Shown here: in pieces, positions 1 to 9,214 of the stretch | Layout: the number at the start of each line of letters is the position of its first letter | Numbering within the stretch: the stretch's first letter is position 1 | Origin: Olsenella sp. KH3B4 | GTDB taxonomy: Bacteria > Actinomycetota > Coriobacteriia > Coriobacteriales > Atopobiaceae | Assembly (NCBI GenBank): GCA_900111695.1 | Contig: FOHD01000005.1 | Coordinates: 1 to 64,000, forward strand | Direction of reading: 5' to 3' | DNA length: 64,000 bases | Translations under genes and position numbers: made by a program | Notes under the pieces: generated by a model | Databases searched by the model: none | What the model was told of the DNA's origin: nothing | What the model saw: the letters and a program-made list of their open reading frames with translations, nothing else

Positions 1-216
1 GTAGGCGGGGCTCCCCTCGCCGTGGGCGCAGTGCATGCGGGAGGCCCGGTCGGGCATCTCGCGGGCGGCGAGCTCGCCCGCCTCCTCCATGCGCAGCCAC
101 CGTCTCAGGTTCCACTCGTTGGGGAACAGCGCGAGCCTGCGGCAGGCCTCCGCCACGCTCATCCCGCTCTGGTGGAACTCCCAGAGTATCCCCTCGCGCT
201 CCTCTTTGGTATACAT
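1..216 (-). CDS. IS3-family transposase, N-terminal part (runs off left edge)
   Basis: An ATG at 216 on the minus strand, preceded by a GGGAGGGA ribosome site, opens 72 codons without a stop up to the window edge. The peptide starts MYTKEEREGILWEFHQSG and continues with SVAEACRRLA and WNLRRWLRMEEAGELA, which fits the helix-turn-helix start of the OrfA/InsN-type subunit of IS3-like transposases (a KEER-type opening, an S-V-x-E-A-C-R-R-L turn, then a W-x-x-x-x-RW segment). Such proteins bind the element's terminal repeats. Only the DNA-binding part is visible, so whether the element is intact cannot be said. The family call is pattern recognition; another small HTH protein is possible. Confidence 0.6.
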   Translation of the reverse strand, partial: MYTKEEREGILWEFHQSGMSVAEACRRLALFPNEWNLRRWLRMEEAGELAAREMPDRASRMHCAHGEGSPAY

Positions 217-341
217 CCCGGGCTCCCTCCCGGACCGAGAAGGTCCGATCGTTCGTCCGGGGTCCCTCATCCATACGTTCTCATCAAATATTACGCCGGA
301 ATCTGCCAACGGGAACGTCTCCGAGTCAATACAAAAGCGCA

Positions 342-376
342 GCCAGTCTCCCCAGTTGAAGTATAAGGAGACTGGC
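342..376. terminator. 10-bp stem hairpin after the glycosyltransferase gene
   Basis: GCCAGTCTCC at 342-351 is perfectly complementary to GGAGACTGGC at 367-376 with a 15-base loop. It lies 25 bases downstream of the stop of the minus-strand glycosyltransferase gene and before the transposase gene. Only a short T run (CTTTTG) follows on the minus strand, so termination is likely but not certain. It could also belong to the end of the insertion sequence. Confidence 0.5.
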
Positions 377-400
377 CGAGCGAGTTTCTGCCTTATCTAA

Positions 401-3400
401 TTATCGACGCCCGCGAAGTCCACGGCCAATCGACTTAAGCATCTCTCTGCGCGCGCTTCCCACAGGCGCGATGGGGTCAATGATTTGGCGAATCGGGTTG
501 TCCTCGCCCACCGCTCGCGGAGGCCTTACCAGCTCGTGAAGCTTCTGGGGATACTCATTGTCGATGTAGTTCATCATATGAGACTCGGACCGGCGAGCCT
601 CGAACTCGCTCAGACCGGCAAGTATTGCCTCGTAGAGGGGCGTCTCACGCGCATAGCTCCAAAAGTGCTCGGAGAGGTCAATCCAGCCGTAGGTCCAAGG
701 CTTTGCGGCACCGGCGAAATGCACAATCTTGGGGTTGCGGCACGACGCCAGGTACGCGTCGTAGGCAGCTGCGGGAGCGTTGGGATAGAGCGCCGTCGCC
801 CGATGGAAGATGTCGTTGGTGACGTTCCACGAGGCGTCGAGGTACGTAACCCTCCCCTCGCACTCGGAGTTGAGAATGTCCTGGTCGTTGTAGATGAAGT
901 CGGGGCGCTGGGACACCTTGAGCCACTCGGGAACCGTGTGAAGCTTACGCATCGCACGCGTGTTGAGCACCAGCACGCCTGCCTGGAAGTAGTCATAGGG
1001 GTTCTTCATCTTGAGGACCCCGCGGGTGTAGCGCAGGCGATTGCCGTCCGGCAGATTGAGGTTGGCGAGATAGTCAACATCACGTGTTGCTCCCACCAGG
1101 TTGTCCCCAAGCTGGGTATCGTAGAGCTCCGCCACATCGCCCTCGACCACGAGGTCGGAGTCGAGGTAGAGAACCTTGTCGTACGCCGAGAGAACCTCCT
1201 GCACGAGGAAGCGGTAGTAGGTCTCGACCGAGATATGCTCGTTGTTGGTGTCCAGGTCATAGCCCCTCACCATGCGCCACACGTTAAAGAAGGTGATGCG
1301 GGCGTTGGCGTGGCGCTCAAGGTAGGTGCGCATGATGGCCTGGTGGTCTCCGGAGATGTTGCTTGTGAGCACCACCACATCGTAGAAGCGCTTGGGGTTG
1401 GCATTTCTCAGCATAGATTCAATTGCAACCGTGAGCACGGGCGCGTAGGCGTCATCGGATGCGAAGACCACAGGGACCACGTTTGGCTCCAGCACGGATT
1501 CGCGTTCAACGAAAACGGGGGTAAACGTAGGCTCCGGCTCGGGATGCTCGAAATGGACGCACTGGAGCTGCTTGGTCTTCCACGCAGCCCCCTCGCCCGT
1601 GCGCATGGCATGCAGGTACCACACATTGAAGAGCCGCTCCGCCAGGTGGCCGGGGGTGCGCACCGCCTCGCGGCTGTAGGTGGACATGTCCGTCTCGCGT
1701 ACGAACTCGTCCAACACGGGGAACAGGAACTCGCAGTAGGACGAGAAGATCTCGCGACGCATGATGTACATGTTGCAGAAGCAGGAGCGCTCGCCAGCAA
1801 GGAAGGCGTCAAAGTCCTGAGCGTACTCGGGGAAGAGCCGGTGCACGATTGCCGCACAACGATTGAGGTCCTCGATGTGGAGCGCTGGTGCCGCAGCATA
1901 GTGTTCACGCGGAGTGGCGAAGTCCCCAGGAAAATCCGCAAGTCGCTTGAAGCCAGTGGTGATTACGTCGTAGCCCTCAATGCAGGAGCGAATGGTCGCA
2001 TCGTCCAAGCCATAGCGCTTAATCGCATCGTCGTCGATGAAATCATCCATCACCTCGCCATAGGGGTTCTCCTCATAGACATTCGAGGAGAAGTTGAAGT
2101 AGCGGCGATAGTGGCAGAAGCCCACATAGGGAGAGGTGGTGTTCTTCCACGCCCAATACTGCGTCGTAAGCTCGCAGTACATGGGATTCTTGTCCGAGAT
2201 GTTCTCGCCCTCGTCGTCATGGAGCGCCCAGTCAAAGCGGTTGGACTTGTTGCCGGGACCAACCTGGATGGGCTGGAGAATCTCGCTCTTGGGAACTACG
2301 ACGTCCTTGTGCGTTGTCACGAGAATTCGAATGTCCTGGGAACCAAAGCTGGCCACATGTTCGACATGGGCAATCTGGGAAAGGTGCGTCTCCGCTCGAG
2401 CCCGCATGTTTCGCTCACGCGAGTAGTCCACGCGGTCCGCTGATGTGGGGTCGATGGCTTCCTCTGTGCGCTCAGCCAAAGAGCGCAGCAGGTAAAGCCG
2501 GTCGTCCGTTGGAGGGAGCTCTCGGGTAGCCACAAAGTGATATGCACGGTCACGCACAAAGCGCCAAAGCTCGCGCGCCGCAGCGGCAGGGCCAAAAGTG
2601 TCGGCAAGGTGGGATGCCGCCTGGTCCCACCCGGATGCAGGCACTCGTTCGACAAGATCGTTTGCGAGAAGCTCGAGCATCTTGTGCCGCATGCCAACGA
2701 GGGAGGAAGCCAGCTCGGGGCGTGCCTCGGGTGCGGCGTAATCCGCTGTCGCATCGATGCACGCTCCGAACTGATCGCAAAAGTCACCAAAGCGAGCAGC
2801 GGTGATGTCACTTGCGCCGGTAACGCCCACGCCGTAGTGGTAGATGTAGCCCCTACACTGCTCAAGACCAACGGACCGCTTCGCCATGTCAGAGACCACG
2901 AAGACCTCATAGCCGTCCTCGGCGCGCTCGAGTCGCTCGCTGGTCATAGCGGCAAAGGCGCGCTTCAGGAGGTCCGTTCTATAGAGGCGCTGCGTTGCGC
3001 GCCAGTCGACGAGCTGGCCGTGTGATTCATCAAAAATGTCGAGCAGAACGTCTCTGCCTTCACTCACGCCGCTGGGGCGATTGATGAAGCCCGCGAACGA
3101 ACTAGCGACATCGTCTGTGACGCCGTTCTCGCCTACCACAGTGATGCCAACATGAAAGACGTCTGCATCGTTTGCCCCGGCTGCTTGGTCAAGCTCCGAG
3201 AGGAACTCCGGCGCCAGCTCGTCATCACCGTCGAGAAGGAACGACCACTCTCCCGTTGCCGCCTCGACGCCCGTCTTACGCGCCAGGTGAAGGCCGCAGT
3301 TCTCGTTGTGATGAATCACACGGAAGCGAGGGTCTGCCTGGGCGTAGGAGTCTGCGATAGCACCGGAGGCGTCCGTGGAGCAATCGTCCACGACGATTGC

Positions 3401-3499
3401 CTCCCAGCCCTCAAACGTCTGGGCCTTCAGGCTGTCAAGGCAGCGCTCGAGGTAGGCGGCCACGTTGTAGGCCGGGACGATCACGGAGATTCTGGGCAT
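401..3499 (-). CDS. Three-domain glycosyltransferase (GT2 - DUF4422 - GT8)
   Basis: About 1032 residues. Residues 1-290 form a GT-A family 2 transferase (RISVIVPAYN, then VVDDCSTD and LLDGDDEL carrying the DXD-type metal site). Residues about 388-640 match the DUF4422 domain found in capsule and exopolysaccharide enzymes (VTTHKD, GFCHYRRYF). Residues about 673-950 form a family 8 transferase (VVFASDDAY, then YLDSDLVV near 783 as the DXD motif). No membrane segment is obvious, so it probably works at the cytoplasmic face on a cell-surface glycan. I chose the ATG at 3499 because GGAGGGACA stands directly before it; an in-frame ATG 21 bases upstream has no such site. It follows the FtsX-type permease by 55 bases and may share its transcript. 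The acceptor and sugar donors cannot be read from the sequence. Confidence 0.85.
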   Translation of the reverse strand: MPRISVIVPAYNVAAYLERCLDSLKAQTFEGWEAIVVDDCSTDASGAIADSYAQADPRFRVIHHNENCGLHLARKTGVEAATGEWSFLLDGDDELAPEFLSELDQAAGANDADVFHVGITVVGENGVTDDVASSFAGFINRPSGVSEGRDVLLDIFDESHGQLVDWRATQRLYRTDLLKRAFAAMTSERLERAEDGYEVFVVSDMAKRSVGLEQCRGYIYHYGVGVTGASDITAARFGDFCDQFGACIDATADYAAPEARPELASSLVGMRHKMLELLANDLVERVPASGWDQAASHLADTFGPAAAARELWRFVRDRAYHFVATRELPPTDDRLYLLRSLAERTEEAIDPTSADRVDYSRERNMRARAETHLSQIAHVEHVASFGSQDIRILVTTHKDVVVPKSEILQPIQVGPGNKSNRFDWALHDDEGENISDKNPMYCELTTQYWAWKNTTSPYVGFCHYRRYFNFSSNVYEENPYGEVMDDFIDDDAIKRYGLDDATIRSCIEGYDVITTGFKRLADFPGDFATPREHYAAAPALHIEDLNRCAAIVHRLFPEYAQDFDAFLAGERSCFCNMYIMRREIFSSYCEFLFPVLDEFVRETDMSTYSREAVRTPGHLAERLFNVWYLHAMRTGEGAAWKTKQLQCVHFEHPEPEPTFTPVFVERESVLEPNVVPVVFASDDAYAPVLTVAIESMLRNANPKRFYDVVVLTSNISGDHQAIMRTYLERHANARITFFNVWRMVRGYDLDTNNEHISVETYYRFLVQEVLSAYDKVLYLDSDLVVEGDVAELYDTQLGDNLVGATRDVDYLANLNLPDGNRLRYTRGVLKMKNPYDYFQAGVLVLNTRAMRKLHTVPEWLKVSQRPDFIYNDQDILNSECEGRVTYLDASWNVTNDIFHRATALYPNAPAAAYDAYLASCRNPKIVHFAGAAKPWTYGWIDLSEHFWSYARETPLYEAILAGLSEFEARRSESHMMNYIDNEYPQKLHELVRPPRAVGEDNPIRQIIDPIAPVGSARREMLKSIGRGLRGRR

Positions 3500-3554
3500 T
3501 GTCCCTCCAAAGGACCGCATGTCTGCAGGATAGTTCTTGAGCCATGATACCCGA

Positions 3555-6500
3555 CTAGTCCACGCTCTTCAGGCTCTCCACCATGTCAACGGCGTCCAGC
3601 CGGCGGCGCATCGCAAGCATCACGAGCAGTGCGAACGCCATCGTGAGCGCAAAGGCGAAGCCGTAGCTCGCGGCATGGATGGTACGCCCAAACATCACAT
3701 AGTCGACCTCGGCGGTGGTGACCACGTAGTTCTCGAGCCAGGTCCCCAGAAGCAGGCCAACGGCATCGCCAAGAACCGCGGTGATGGCAATCTCGCGGAA
3801 GATGTAGGCGTGCACCTCTCGGCGCGTGAAGCCGAGCACGCGCAGGCTCGCAAACTCGCGTACCCGCTCGGCCACGTTGATGTTGGTGAGGTTGTAGAGC
3901 ACGATGAAGGCAAGCGCCGCAGCCGAAACCACTAGCACAACCACGACCGCATCCACCACCGAGAGCATTGACCGGTAGAGTTCGATCGTCTCGGACGAGA
4001 AGGCCACGGTCGAGACGGCACCCTCGTCGTGGAGCGCCTCGGAGAGGGCGGCGCGCCCCTCCGCGCCAAGCGTGGTTGCCACCAGAACAGTCGAGAAGGA
4101 CGGATCGGCCGCATCGACGCTCCTCCAAGCCTCACGTCCCACGTAGACGCTGTTCCCCACGTAGTTCTCGCAGACGCCGGTCACCGTGAGGGCATGCCCC
4201 TCGCCCGTGGCGTTGCCCACCTCGTCGACGTCGCGAAGCACCACCGCGTCGCCAACGCCAATGCCCAGGCGGGTCGCAAGCTTCTCGGTGATCACGACGG
4301 AGCCGTCGTCGAAGGGGATCTCCTCGTGCGTGATGCGGTTCCGCAGCGTCACTGCGCCTTCGAAGGTCGACGCGTCCTGAGGCACGACCACGCTCACGCG
4401 CAGCGTGTCCGTGGTGCCGCTGCTGGCGCCGGCGTGCATGGTGACCTCCTGCACGCGGTCCTCGCGCATCACCTGGCCGGTCGAGGCAAGGATCCCCTCC
4501 ACCGCTGCCATGTCCCCATCGGTCGCGCCGTCCTTGAGGCCAACGGTGGTGTCGTAGTGGACGATGGGCCCGTACTGGCAGTCGATGATGTCCCAGATGG
4601 CATCGTGGAGGCCAAAGCCCACCAGGAGTAGCGCCGTGCAGCCCGCCACGCCGGCAACCGTCATGGCAAGGCGCCGCTTGTAGCGGAACAGGTTGCGACA
4701 GGTGACCTTCCACGAGAACGAAAGGCGGTCCCAGATGGGACGCATGCGCTCGAGAAGAATTCGCTTCCCAGGCTTGGGGGCAAGGGGCAGCATGAGCTGC
4801 GCGGGCGTCTCGCGCAGACTCGAGACCACGGCACCCCACGTTGCAACGAGCGTCACGCCAACGCCCACGCCTCCGGCGAGAAGCGCAACCGAGGGGTCAA
4901 CGGGAAGAGGCCATCCCATCGCCGGCACGGCGTAGATCACCCCATAGGAAGACATGATGATGAAGGGAAGCGCCTGCGAGAGAACGGCAATGCCCAGCAC
5001 GGCGCCACCCCCGCTCGCGATGGCGGCGTAGGCGAGGTAGCGCGAGGCGATGCGGCCCTTGGAGTAGCCCAGTGCCTTGAGCGTGCCGATAAGGACGCGG
5101 TCGTCCTCGACCATGCGGGTCATGGTGGTGAGCGCGACAAGCGCGGCGACAAGGAAGAAGAAGACCGGGAACACGTTCGCGATGCCGTCCATGCGCCGCG
5201 TGTCCTGCATGTAGGTCTCGACGCCCTCGTCCTGCGTTCGGTCGAGAAGGAAGACGTCAGGCTGCTCGAGGGCGTCCACCTGGGCCTGGGCGTCATCGAT
5301 CTCTGCCTGTGCATCGTCGAGCTGGGATTGGGCGTTCGCCTCTTGCTCCTGGTAGCTGGCAAGGCCCTCCTCGTAGCTTGCCTTGGAACTTGTCAGCTCG
5401 TCCTCGGCCTCTGCGAGCTTGGCCGCGTTCTGGTCGAGCACGGCCTGGGCGTCAGCAAGTTGCGCCTCGGCACTCGCCCGTTCCTGGGCGAGCTGGGCCC
5501 TGGAAGCGTCGAGCTGGGCCTGTCCGTCCGCAAGCTGCTCCTGCGCCGTCTGGAGCTGCTCCACGCCGGCCAGCGCCTGACTCACCTGGTCAAGGGAAGC
5601 CTGCGCAGTAGCAAGCTGCCCGCGCAATGCATCGAGTGTTGCCTGGTTCGCGGGATCGTCAAGCGACTCAAGGGCTGAAATCTGTTGTTCCAGGGCGGCA
5701 ACGCCAGCGCCCGCTTGCTCCTTCTGAGCAGAGAGCGTAGATGCAGCCTCGTCGAGTGTGGAAGTGCCCGTCTGCTCGAGCATGGTTGCAGTGCCTGACT
5801 CCAGCTCCTGACGCTGCTGGTCGAGCGTCGCCTGGTTGGCGTCAATCTGGTCCTGAGCCTCCTGCAGCTGCGAGGTTGCCTCGGCACGCTTCTGCGCGAG
5901 CTGGGCTCTGCCGTCCTCCAGCTGCGCCTTGCCGGAAGCAAGCTCCTTCTCGCCGTCCTCTATCTGCAGCGCGGCGTCATCCAGCTGCGACTTGGCATCC
6001 GCGAGCTGCGACTCCGCGTCCTCGCGCTTCTGGTCAAGCTGGGCCTGCGCATCGTCCACCTTCGCCTGTGCCTCTTTTCGCAGGTCATCGAGGCGCGCCT
6101 GTGCCAGCTCGCCAAGACGCGAGGAGAGCGCCTCCTTTGGAGCCGAGACGGCATCCTCGTAGGAGGGGCTCCCGCTCAAGGCCGCGTCCGCCCCGTCGAC
6201 GCTCAGGTAAAGCGTGGTCCGGGGATAGTCGTCCGAGAAGGCCGAGGGCAGCACGTAAGCCACCTGCTTCACGGAGCCGTCGCCCAACGTCGTGGTGCCA
6301 AACGTGCCCGTGTAGGGGTAGCTCGGCGAACTCATGAGCCCGACCACAGTGAAGGTGCGCACCGAGAGCGTGCCGTCGAGGTCGTCGGTCCCATAGAGGA
6401 CTTCCACCGTGTCCCCCACCTCAAGGCCTGGCGTAGCCGCGTCGCCATCGAGCAGGCACTCGTCTGCAGCCTGCGGCCAGCGCCCCGCCGTCAGGCGCAC

Positions 6501-6908
6501 GCGGTTGAGGTAGGACACGTCCGGGGATTCGATCTCGTCGTCAGAGACGACCATCGCCTCCTGGGCCGCATTCACATCGAGCGACGTGACGCGCACGGCC
6601 ATCTGCTCGTTGCCTATGCGCGCCATCACGTCGGCAGAGCTTGCCGGCATGACCGACGTGACGCCCTTGGTTGACGAGACACGCTCGACGTCCTTCTCGG
6701 AGAAGCCCTTTGTGGAAACCAGTCGCAGGTCATAGAGGTTGCAGCCATCGAGCCAGAGGTCCGCGGCAAGGCGCATGTCCCGCCCGGACATCTGAAGGCC
6801 GGCCAAGAAGCCGCAGCCCAGCGCCACGATGCCCGTGATGGCGAGAAAACGCCCCAACGAACCGCGAATGCTCCTCCACACGCTCTTTGTGAACGAAGAG
6901 GCGGCCAC
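3555..6908 (-). CDS. FtsX/MacB-type ABC transporter permease with external coiled coil
   Basis: About 1117 residues. TM1 lies at about 17-35 (FLAITGIVALGCGFLAG). An extracytoplasmic domain follows, then a very long coiled coil at about 263-553, rich in A, Q, D, E and L heptads (repeats such as AQLDQKREDAESQLADAK). The first FtsX core lies at about 575-700, a second MacB-like periplasmic domain at about 770-960, and the last membrane segments end with RRRLDAVDMVESLKS. It pairs with the ATPase immediately upstream. The start is a GTG at 6908 (or 6917), overlapping or abutting the ATPase stop; the GAGG of that gene's end serves as ribosome site. Coiled-coil permeases of this class are known in Gram-positive bacteria; substrate unknown (lipid, peptide or a mechanical signal to wall hydrolases are all possible). 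Confidence 0.85.
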   Translation of the reverse strand: MAASSFTKSVWRSIRGSLGRFLAITGIVALGCGFLAGLQMSGRDMRLAADLWLDGCNLYDLRLVSTKGFSEKDVERVSSTKGVTSVMPASSADVMARIGNEQMAVRVTSLDVNAAQEAMVVSDDEIESPDVSYLNRVRLTAGRWPQAADECLLDGDAATPGLEVGDTVEVLYGTDDLDGTLSVRTFTVVGLMSSPSYPYTGTFGTTTLGDGSVKQVAYVLPSAFSDDYPRTTLYLSVDGADAALSGSPSYEDAVSAPKEALSSRLGELAQARLDDLRKEAQAKVDDAQAQLDQKREDAESQLADAKSQLDDAALQIEDGEKELASGKAQLEDGRAQLAQKRAEATSQLQEAQDQIDANQATLDQQRQELESGTATMLEQTGTSTLDEAASTLSAQKEQAGAGVAALEQQISALESLDDPANQATLDALRGQLATAQASLDQVSQALAGVEQLQTAQEQLADGQAQLDASRAQLAQERASAEAQLADAQAVLDQNAAKLAEAEDELTSSKASYEEGLASYQEQEANAQSQLDDAQAEIDDAQAQVDALEQPDVFLLDRTQDEGVETYMQDTRRMDGIANVFPVFFFLVAALVALTTMTRMVEDDRVLIGTLKALGYSKGRIASRYLAYAAIASGGGAVLGIAVLSQALPFIIMSSYGVIYAVPAMGWPLPVDPSVALLAGGVGVGVTLVATWGAVVSSLRETPAQLMLPLAPKPGKRILLERMRPIWDRLSFSWKVTCRNLFRYKRRLAMTVAGVAGCTALLLVGFGLHDAIWDIIDCQYGPIVHYDTTVGLKDGATDGDMAAVEGILASTGQVMREDRVQEVTMHAGASSGTTDTLRVSVVVPQDASTFEGAVTLRNRITHEEIPFDDGSVVITEKLATRLGIGVGDAVVLRDVDEVGNATGEGHALTVTGVCENYVGNSVYVGREAWRSVDAADPSFSTVLVATTLGAEGRAALSEALHDEGAVSTVAFSSETIELYRSMLSVVDAVVVVLVVSAAALAFIVLYNLTNINVAERVREFASLRVLGFTRREVHAYIFREIAITAVLGDAVGLLLGTWLENYVVTTAEVDYVMFGRTIHAASYGFAFALTMAFALLVMLAMRRRLDAVDMVESLKSVD

Positions 6909-6910
6909 CC

Positions 6911-7612
6911 CTACCACTCGACCTCTGCTGCGTCGAGCGGATGCGCGTTTGTCTCGACGCTCTCGGCACGTCCCTCTCGCACGCGAATCACGCGGTTTGC
7001 AATCTGGGTGAAGGCAGAGTTGTGGGTCACGATTGCCACGGTACGCCCGCGCTCGCGACACGTGCGCTGGAGAAGTCCCAGAATCTGCTTGCCCGTCACG
7101 TAGTCGAGCGCGCCGGTGGGCTCATCGCAGAGCAGAAGCTTGGGGTTCTTGGCGAGCGCGCGGGCGATGGCAACGCGCTGCTGCTCGCCGCCAGAGAGCT
7201 GCGCCGGGAACATGTCCTTGCGAGAGGAAAGGCCAACCTCGTCAAGCACCTCGGCGGCCGTGAGTGGGTCCTCGCAGATCTGGCTTGCAAGCTCGACGTT
7301 CTCCAACGCCGTGAGGTTCTGCACCAGGTTGTAGAACTGGAACACGAAGCCCATGTCGTGGCGTCTGTAGAGCGTGAGGTCGTGCTCGGAGAGTCCCGAG
7401 ACCTCGCGGCCGGCGAGCCGGATGGACCCGGAGGTGCAGGAGTCCATGCCTCCGAGCATGTTGAGCACCGTGGTCTTGCCTGCGCCCGACGGGCCCACAA
7501 TCACGCAGAGTTCGCCCTCCACGATGTCGAACGACATCCCCGCCACGGCGTGAACCTCGACGCTACCCATGCGGTAGGTCTTGCAGACGTCCCTGAACTC
7601 AACGAATGCCAT
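6911..7612 (-). CDS. ABC transporter ATP-binding protein (MacB/LolD type)
   Basis: 233 residues. Walker A GPSGAGKT at 40-47, Q-loop region FQFYNL at 91-96, signature LSGGE at 139-143 and Walker [13 protein letters not shown] ending at 170 are all intact. The family powers FtsX/MacB-type permeases by mechanotransmission rather than by classical transport. Its stop codon overlaps or touches the start of the coiled-coil permease downstream, so the two are translationally coupled partners. The upstream ribosome site is weak (GGGCGTGTGAC), which may keep expression low. No regulator or two-component system adjoins it. Confidence 0.93.
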   Translation of the reverse strand: MAFVEFRDVCKTYRMGSVEVHAVAGMSFDIVEGELCVIVGPSGAGKTTVLNMLGGMDSCTSGSIRLAGREVSGLSEHDLTLYRRHDMGFVFQFYNLVQNLTALENVELASQICEDPLTAAEVLDEVGLSSRKDMFPAQLSGGEQQRVAIARALAKNPKLLLCDEPTGALDYVTGKQILGLLQRTCRERGRTVAIVTHNSAFTQIANRVIRVREGRAESVETNAHPLDAAEVEW

Positions 7613-7643
7613 GTCACACGCCCAATCAACGACGGCCTCGGGG

Positions 7644-7877
7644 TTATCGGTCTACTTCATTATGACCGGGACCGCAATGAATGGCAGGTGACGCCGGGTG
7701 AGGCCACGGTCTTGGCCCGTGGGCGGCCCCCTCCTCCTGCTGGCGCTCTCGCTCGGCGAGCATGGCACGATACCCCTTGAGCGGGTCGAACGGCGAGAAA
7801 ATCTTCGCGCGCTCCGAGAGGGGCATGGGCTGGCGGGTCGATGAAGTTACATGTCCGCTGGTAGCGTTACTCGCCAC
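7644..7877 (-). CDS. YolD-like small protein downstream of the Y-family polymerase
   Basis: A 77-residue product whose central piece PMPLSERAKIFSPFDPLKGY fits the short motif of YolD-like proteins (M-x-x-x-x-RAx-F-x-PF-x-x-L-x-GY), which in Gram-positive bacteria are encoded next to UmuC/UvrX polymerases. The rest is charged and low in complexity. I chose the GTG at 7877, which overlaps the polymerase stop and follows a GGGGG site; an ATG at 7937 would require a 70-base overlap. Function is not established for the family; a role with the lesion-bypass polymerase is inferred from conserved neighbourhood. Confidence 0.6.
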   Translation of the reverse strand: MASNATSGHVTSSTRQPMPLSERAKIFSPFDPLKGYRAMLAERERQQEEGAAHGPRPWPHPASPAIHCGPGHNEVDR

Positions 7878-9213
7878 TTCGGTGGCCCCCAATCTGGAGG
7901 TTGCGCTCGCGCGTGGTGGCTTCCGGAAGAAGGTCAACGCCCTTGAGCAGCGAGTTCTTGCCGAACTTGCGTTTCACGGCGCTTATGGCCTCCTGCCTGC
8001 GCCGCTCGCGGGCGTCTGCCTCGGGCGTGGAGAAGAGGCTGTCTTGAACGCCAGGCGCGTCCTCGGGAAGTACGCCCGTAGCCGTGAGCCCCAGGCGGTG
8101 CACCGGACGCGAGCGATCGACCTCGGCGTCGAAGATGCGCGTTGTCGCTGCGAGGATCTGCTCGCGCGAGTTCGTTGGCACGAGAAGGTGCTCGGTACCG
8201 CCAGCAGAAGCAACGGCACGATACCACGCACGTGGGTCGGAGCGGTCACGGATGCCCGCGCGCTCCTCGGCCGAGAGGTCATATCCCACGTACAGATTCA
8301 CACCGCTGGCAACGATCCGCTGGTCAACCAGGTCGAGTGCGAGGGAGTCTGCCATCTCGCGAGCAATGATGCGCGCACCGGCGAAGTCGCGGTTGCAACC
8401 GAGCACCTGCGCCGTCGAGACGGAGTGCGAGCCGGAGCGGTAGGCCTTGATGTCTGCCATGGTGACGGGCTCCACGCCCCAGGCATGGTCGATGAGAATC
8501 TCGGCGTCCACGCCAAACTCCCGGTAGAGTGGCTCCGCCGGATACGTGGCAACCTGTCCCATGGTGTGGATGCCCATGGCTGAAAGGCGCTCGGCGATGC
8601 CCGGCCCCACGCGCCAGAAGTCCGTGATGGGGCGGTGGTTCCAGAGCGTGGCGCGATAGATCTCCTCGGTAAGCTCGCCCAAGAAGTCCCTGCTGTGCTT
8701 GGCGGTGATGTCGAGCGCAATTTTGGCAAGGTAGAGGTTGGTGCCCAGCCCACAGGTGGCGGGAATGCCCGTTGTTCTCACCACGTCCTCGCGGATGCGT
8801 TCCCCCAGCTCGCGCGCCGTGCAGCCGTAGAGGTCGAGATAGCCCGTGACGTCCATGAAGGCCTCGTCTATCGAGTAGACGTGGATGTCCTCCGATGCAA
8901 TCCAGCGCAGGTAGACGGAGTAAACGTCACATGAGCGCTCCATGTAGAGGGCCATTCTCGGCGGCACCATGAGGTAGTCGATGGTCTGGGGAATCTCGAA
9001 GACGCGGCAGCGGTTGCGCACGCCGAGCGCCTTCATGGCCGGCGAAACGGCAAGGCAGATGGTCTTCTCCGTGCGCGAGGGATCTGCCACAACGAGGCGC
9101 GTGAAGAGCGGATCGAGCCCGCGCTCCACGCACTCGACGCTGGCATAGAAGCTCTTGAGGTCTATGCAGAGGTACTGCCGCTCTTGTGTGCGCGGCGCGG
9201 GGACGTCTGCCAC
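7867..9213 (-). CDS. Y-family DNA polymerase (UmuC/DinB-like)
   Basis: 448 residues. Catalytic carboxylates are present: Asp18 in CIDLKSFYASVE and Asp116-Glu117 in YSIDEAFMDVT. A helix-hairpin-helix region follows (VGPGIAERLSAMGIHTMGQ), then the little-finger domain. QDSLF at about 390-394 is a beta-clamp binding motif, consistent with recruitment by the replisome. The protein performs translesion synthesis opposite damaged bases. It starts with GTG at 9213 two bases past the stop of the DJ-1 gene, with GAGG inside that gene's last codons as ribosome site, so translation is coupled. It resembles the UmuC-type group of Gram-positive bacteria, which pair with YolD-like proteins, more than E. 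coli DinB. No SOS box was seen ahead of this transcript. Confidence 0.9.
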   Translation of the reverse strand: MADVPAPRTQERQYLCIDLKSFYASVECVERGLDPLFTRLVVADPSRTEKTICLAVSPAMKALGVRNRCRVFEIPQTIDYLMVPPRMALYMERSCDVYSVYLRWIASEDIHVYSIDEAFMDVTGYLDLYGCTARELGERIREDVVRTTGIPATCGLGTNLYLAKIALDITAKHSRDFLGELTEEIYRATLWNHRPITDFWRVGPGIAERLSAMGIHTMGQVATYPAEPLYREFGVDAEILIDHAWGVEPVTMADIKAYRSGSHSVSTAQVLGCNRDFAGARIIAREMADSLALDLVDQRIVASGVNLYVGYDLSAEERAGIRDRSDPRAWYRAVASAGGTEHLLVPTNSREQILAATTRIFDAEVDRSRPVHRLGLTATGVLPEDAPGVQDSLFSTPEADARERRRQEAISAVKRKFGKNSLLKGVDLLPEATTRERNLQIGGHRSGE

Positions 9214-9214
9214 G

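Noticed and set aside
485..2443. 652-codon plus-strand open frame opposite the glycosyltransferase
   Set aside because: It lies antisense to a gene with clear domains, has no ribosome site, and its residue composition is that of a GC-rich reverse frame.
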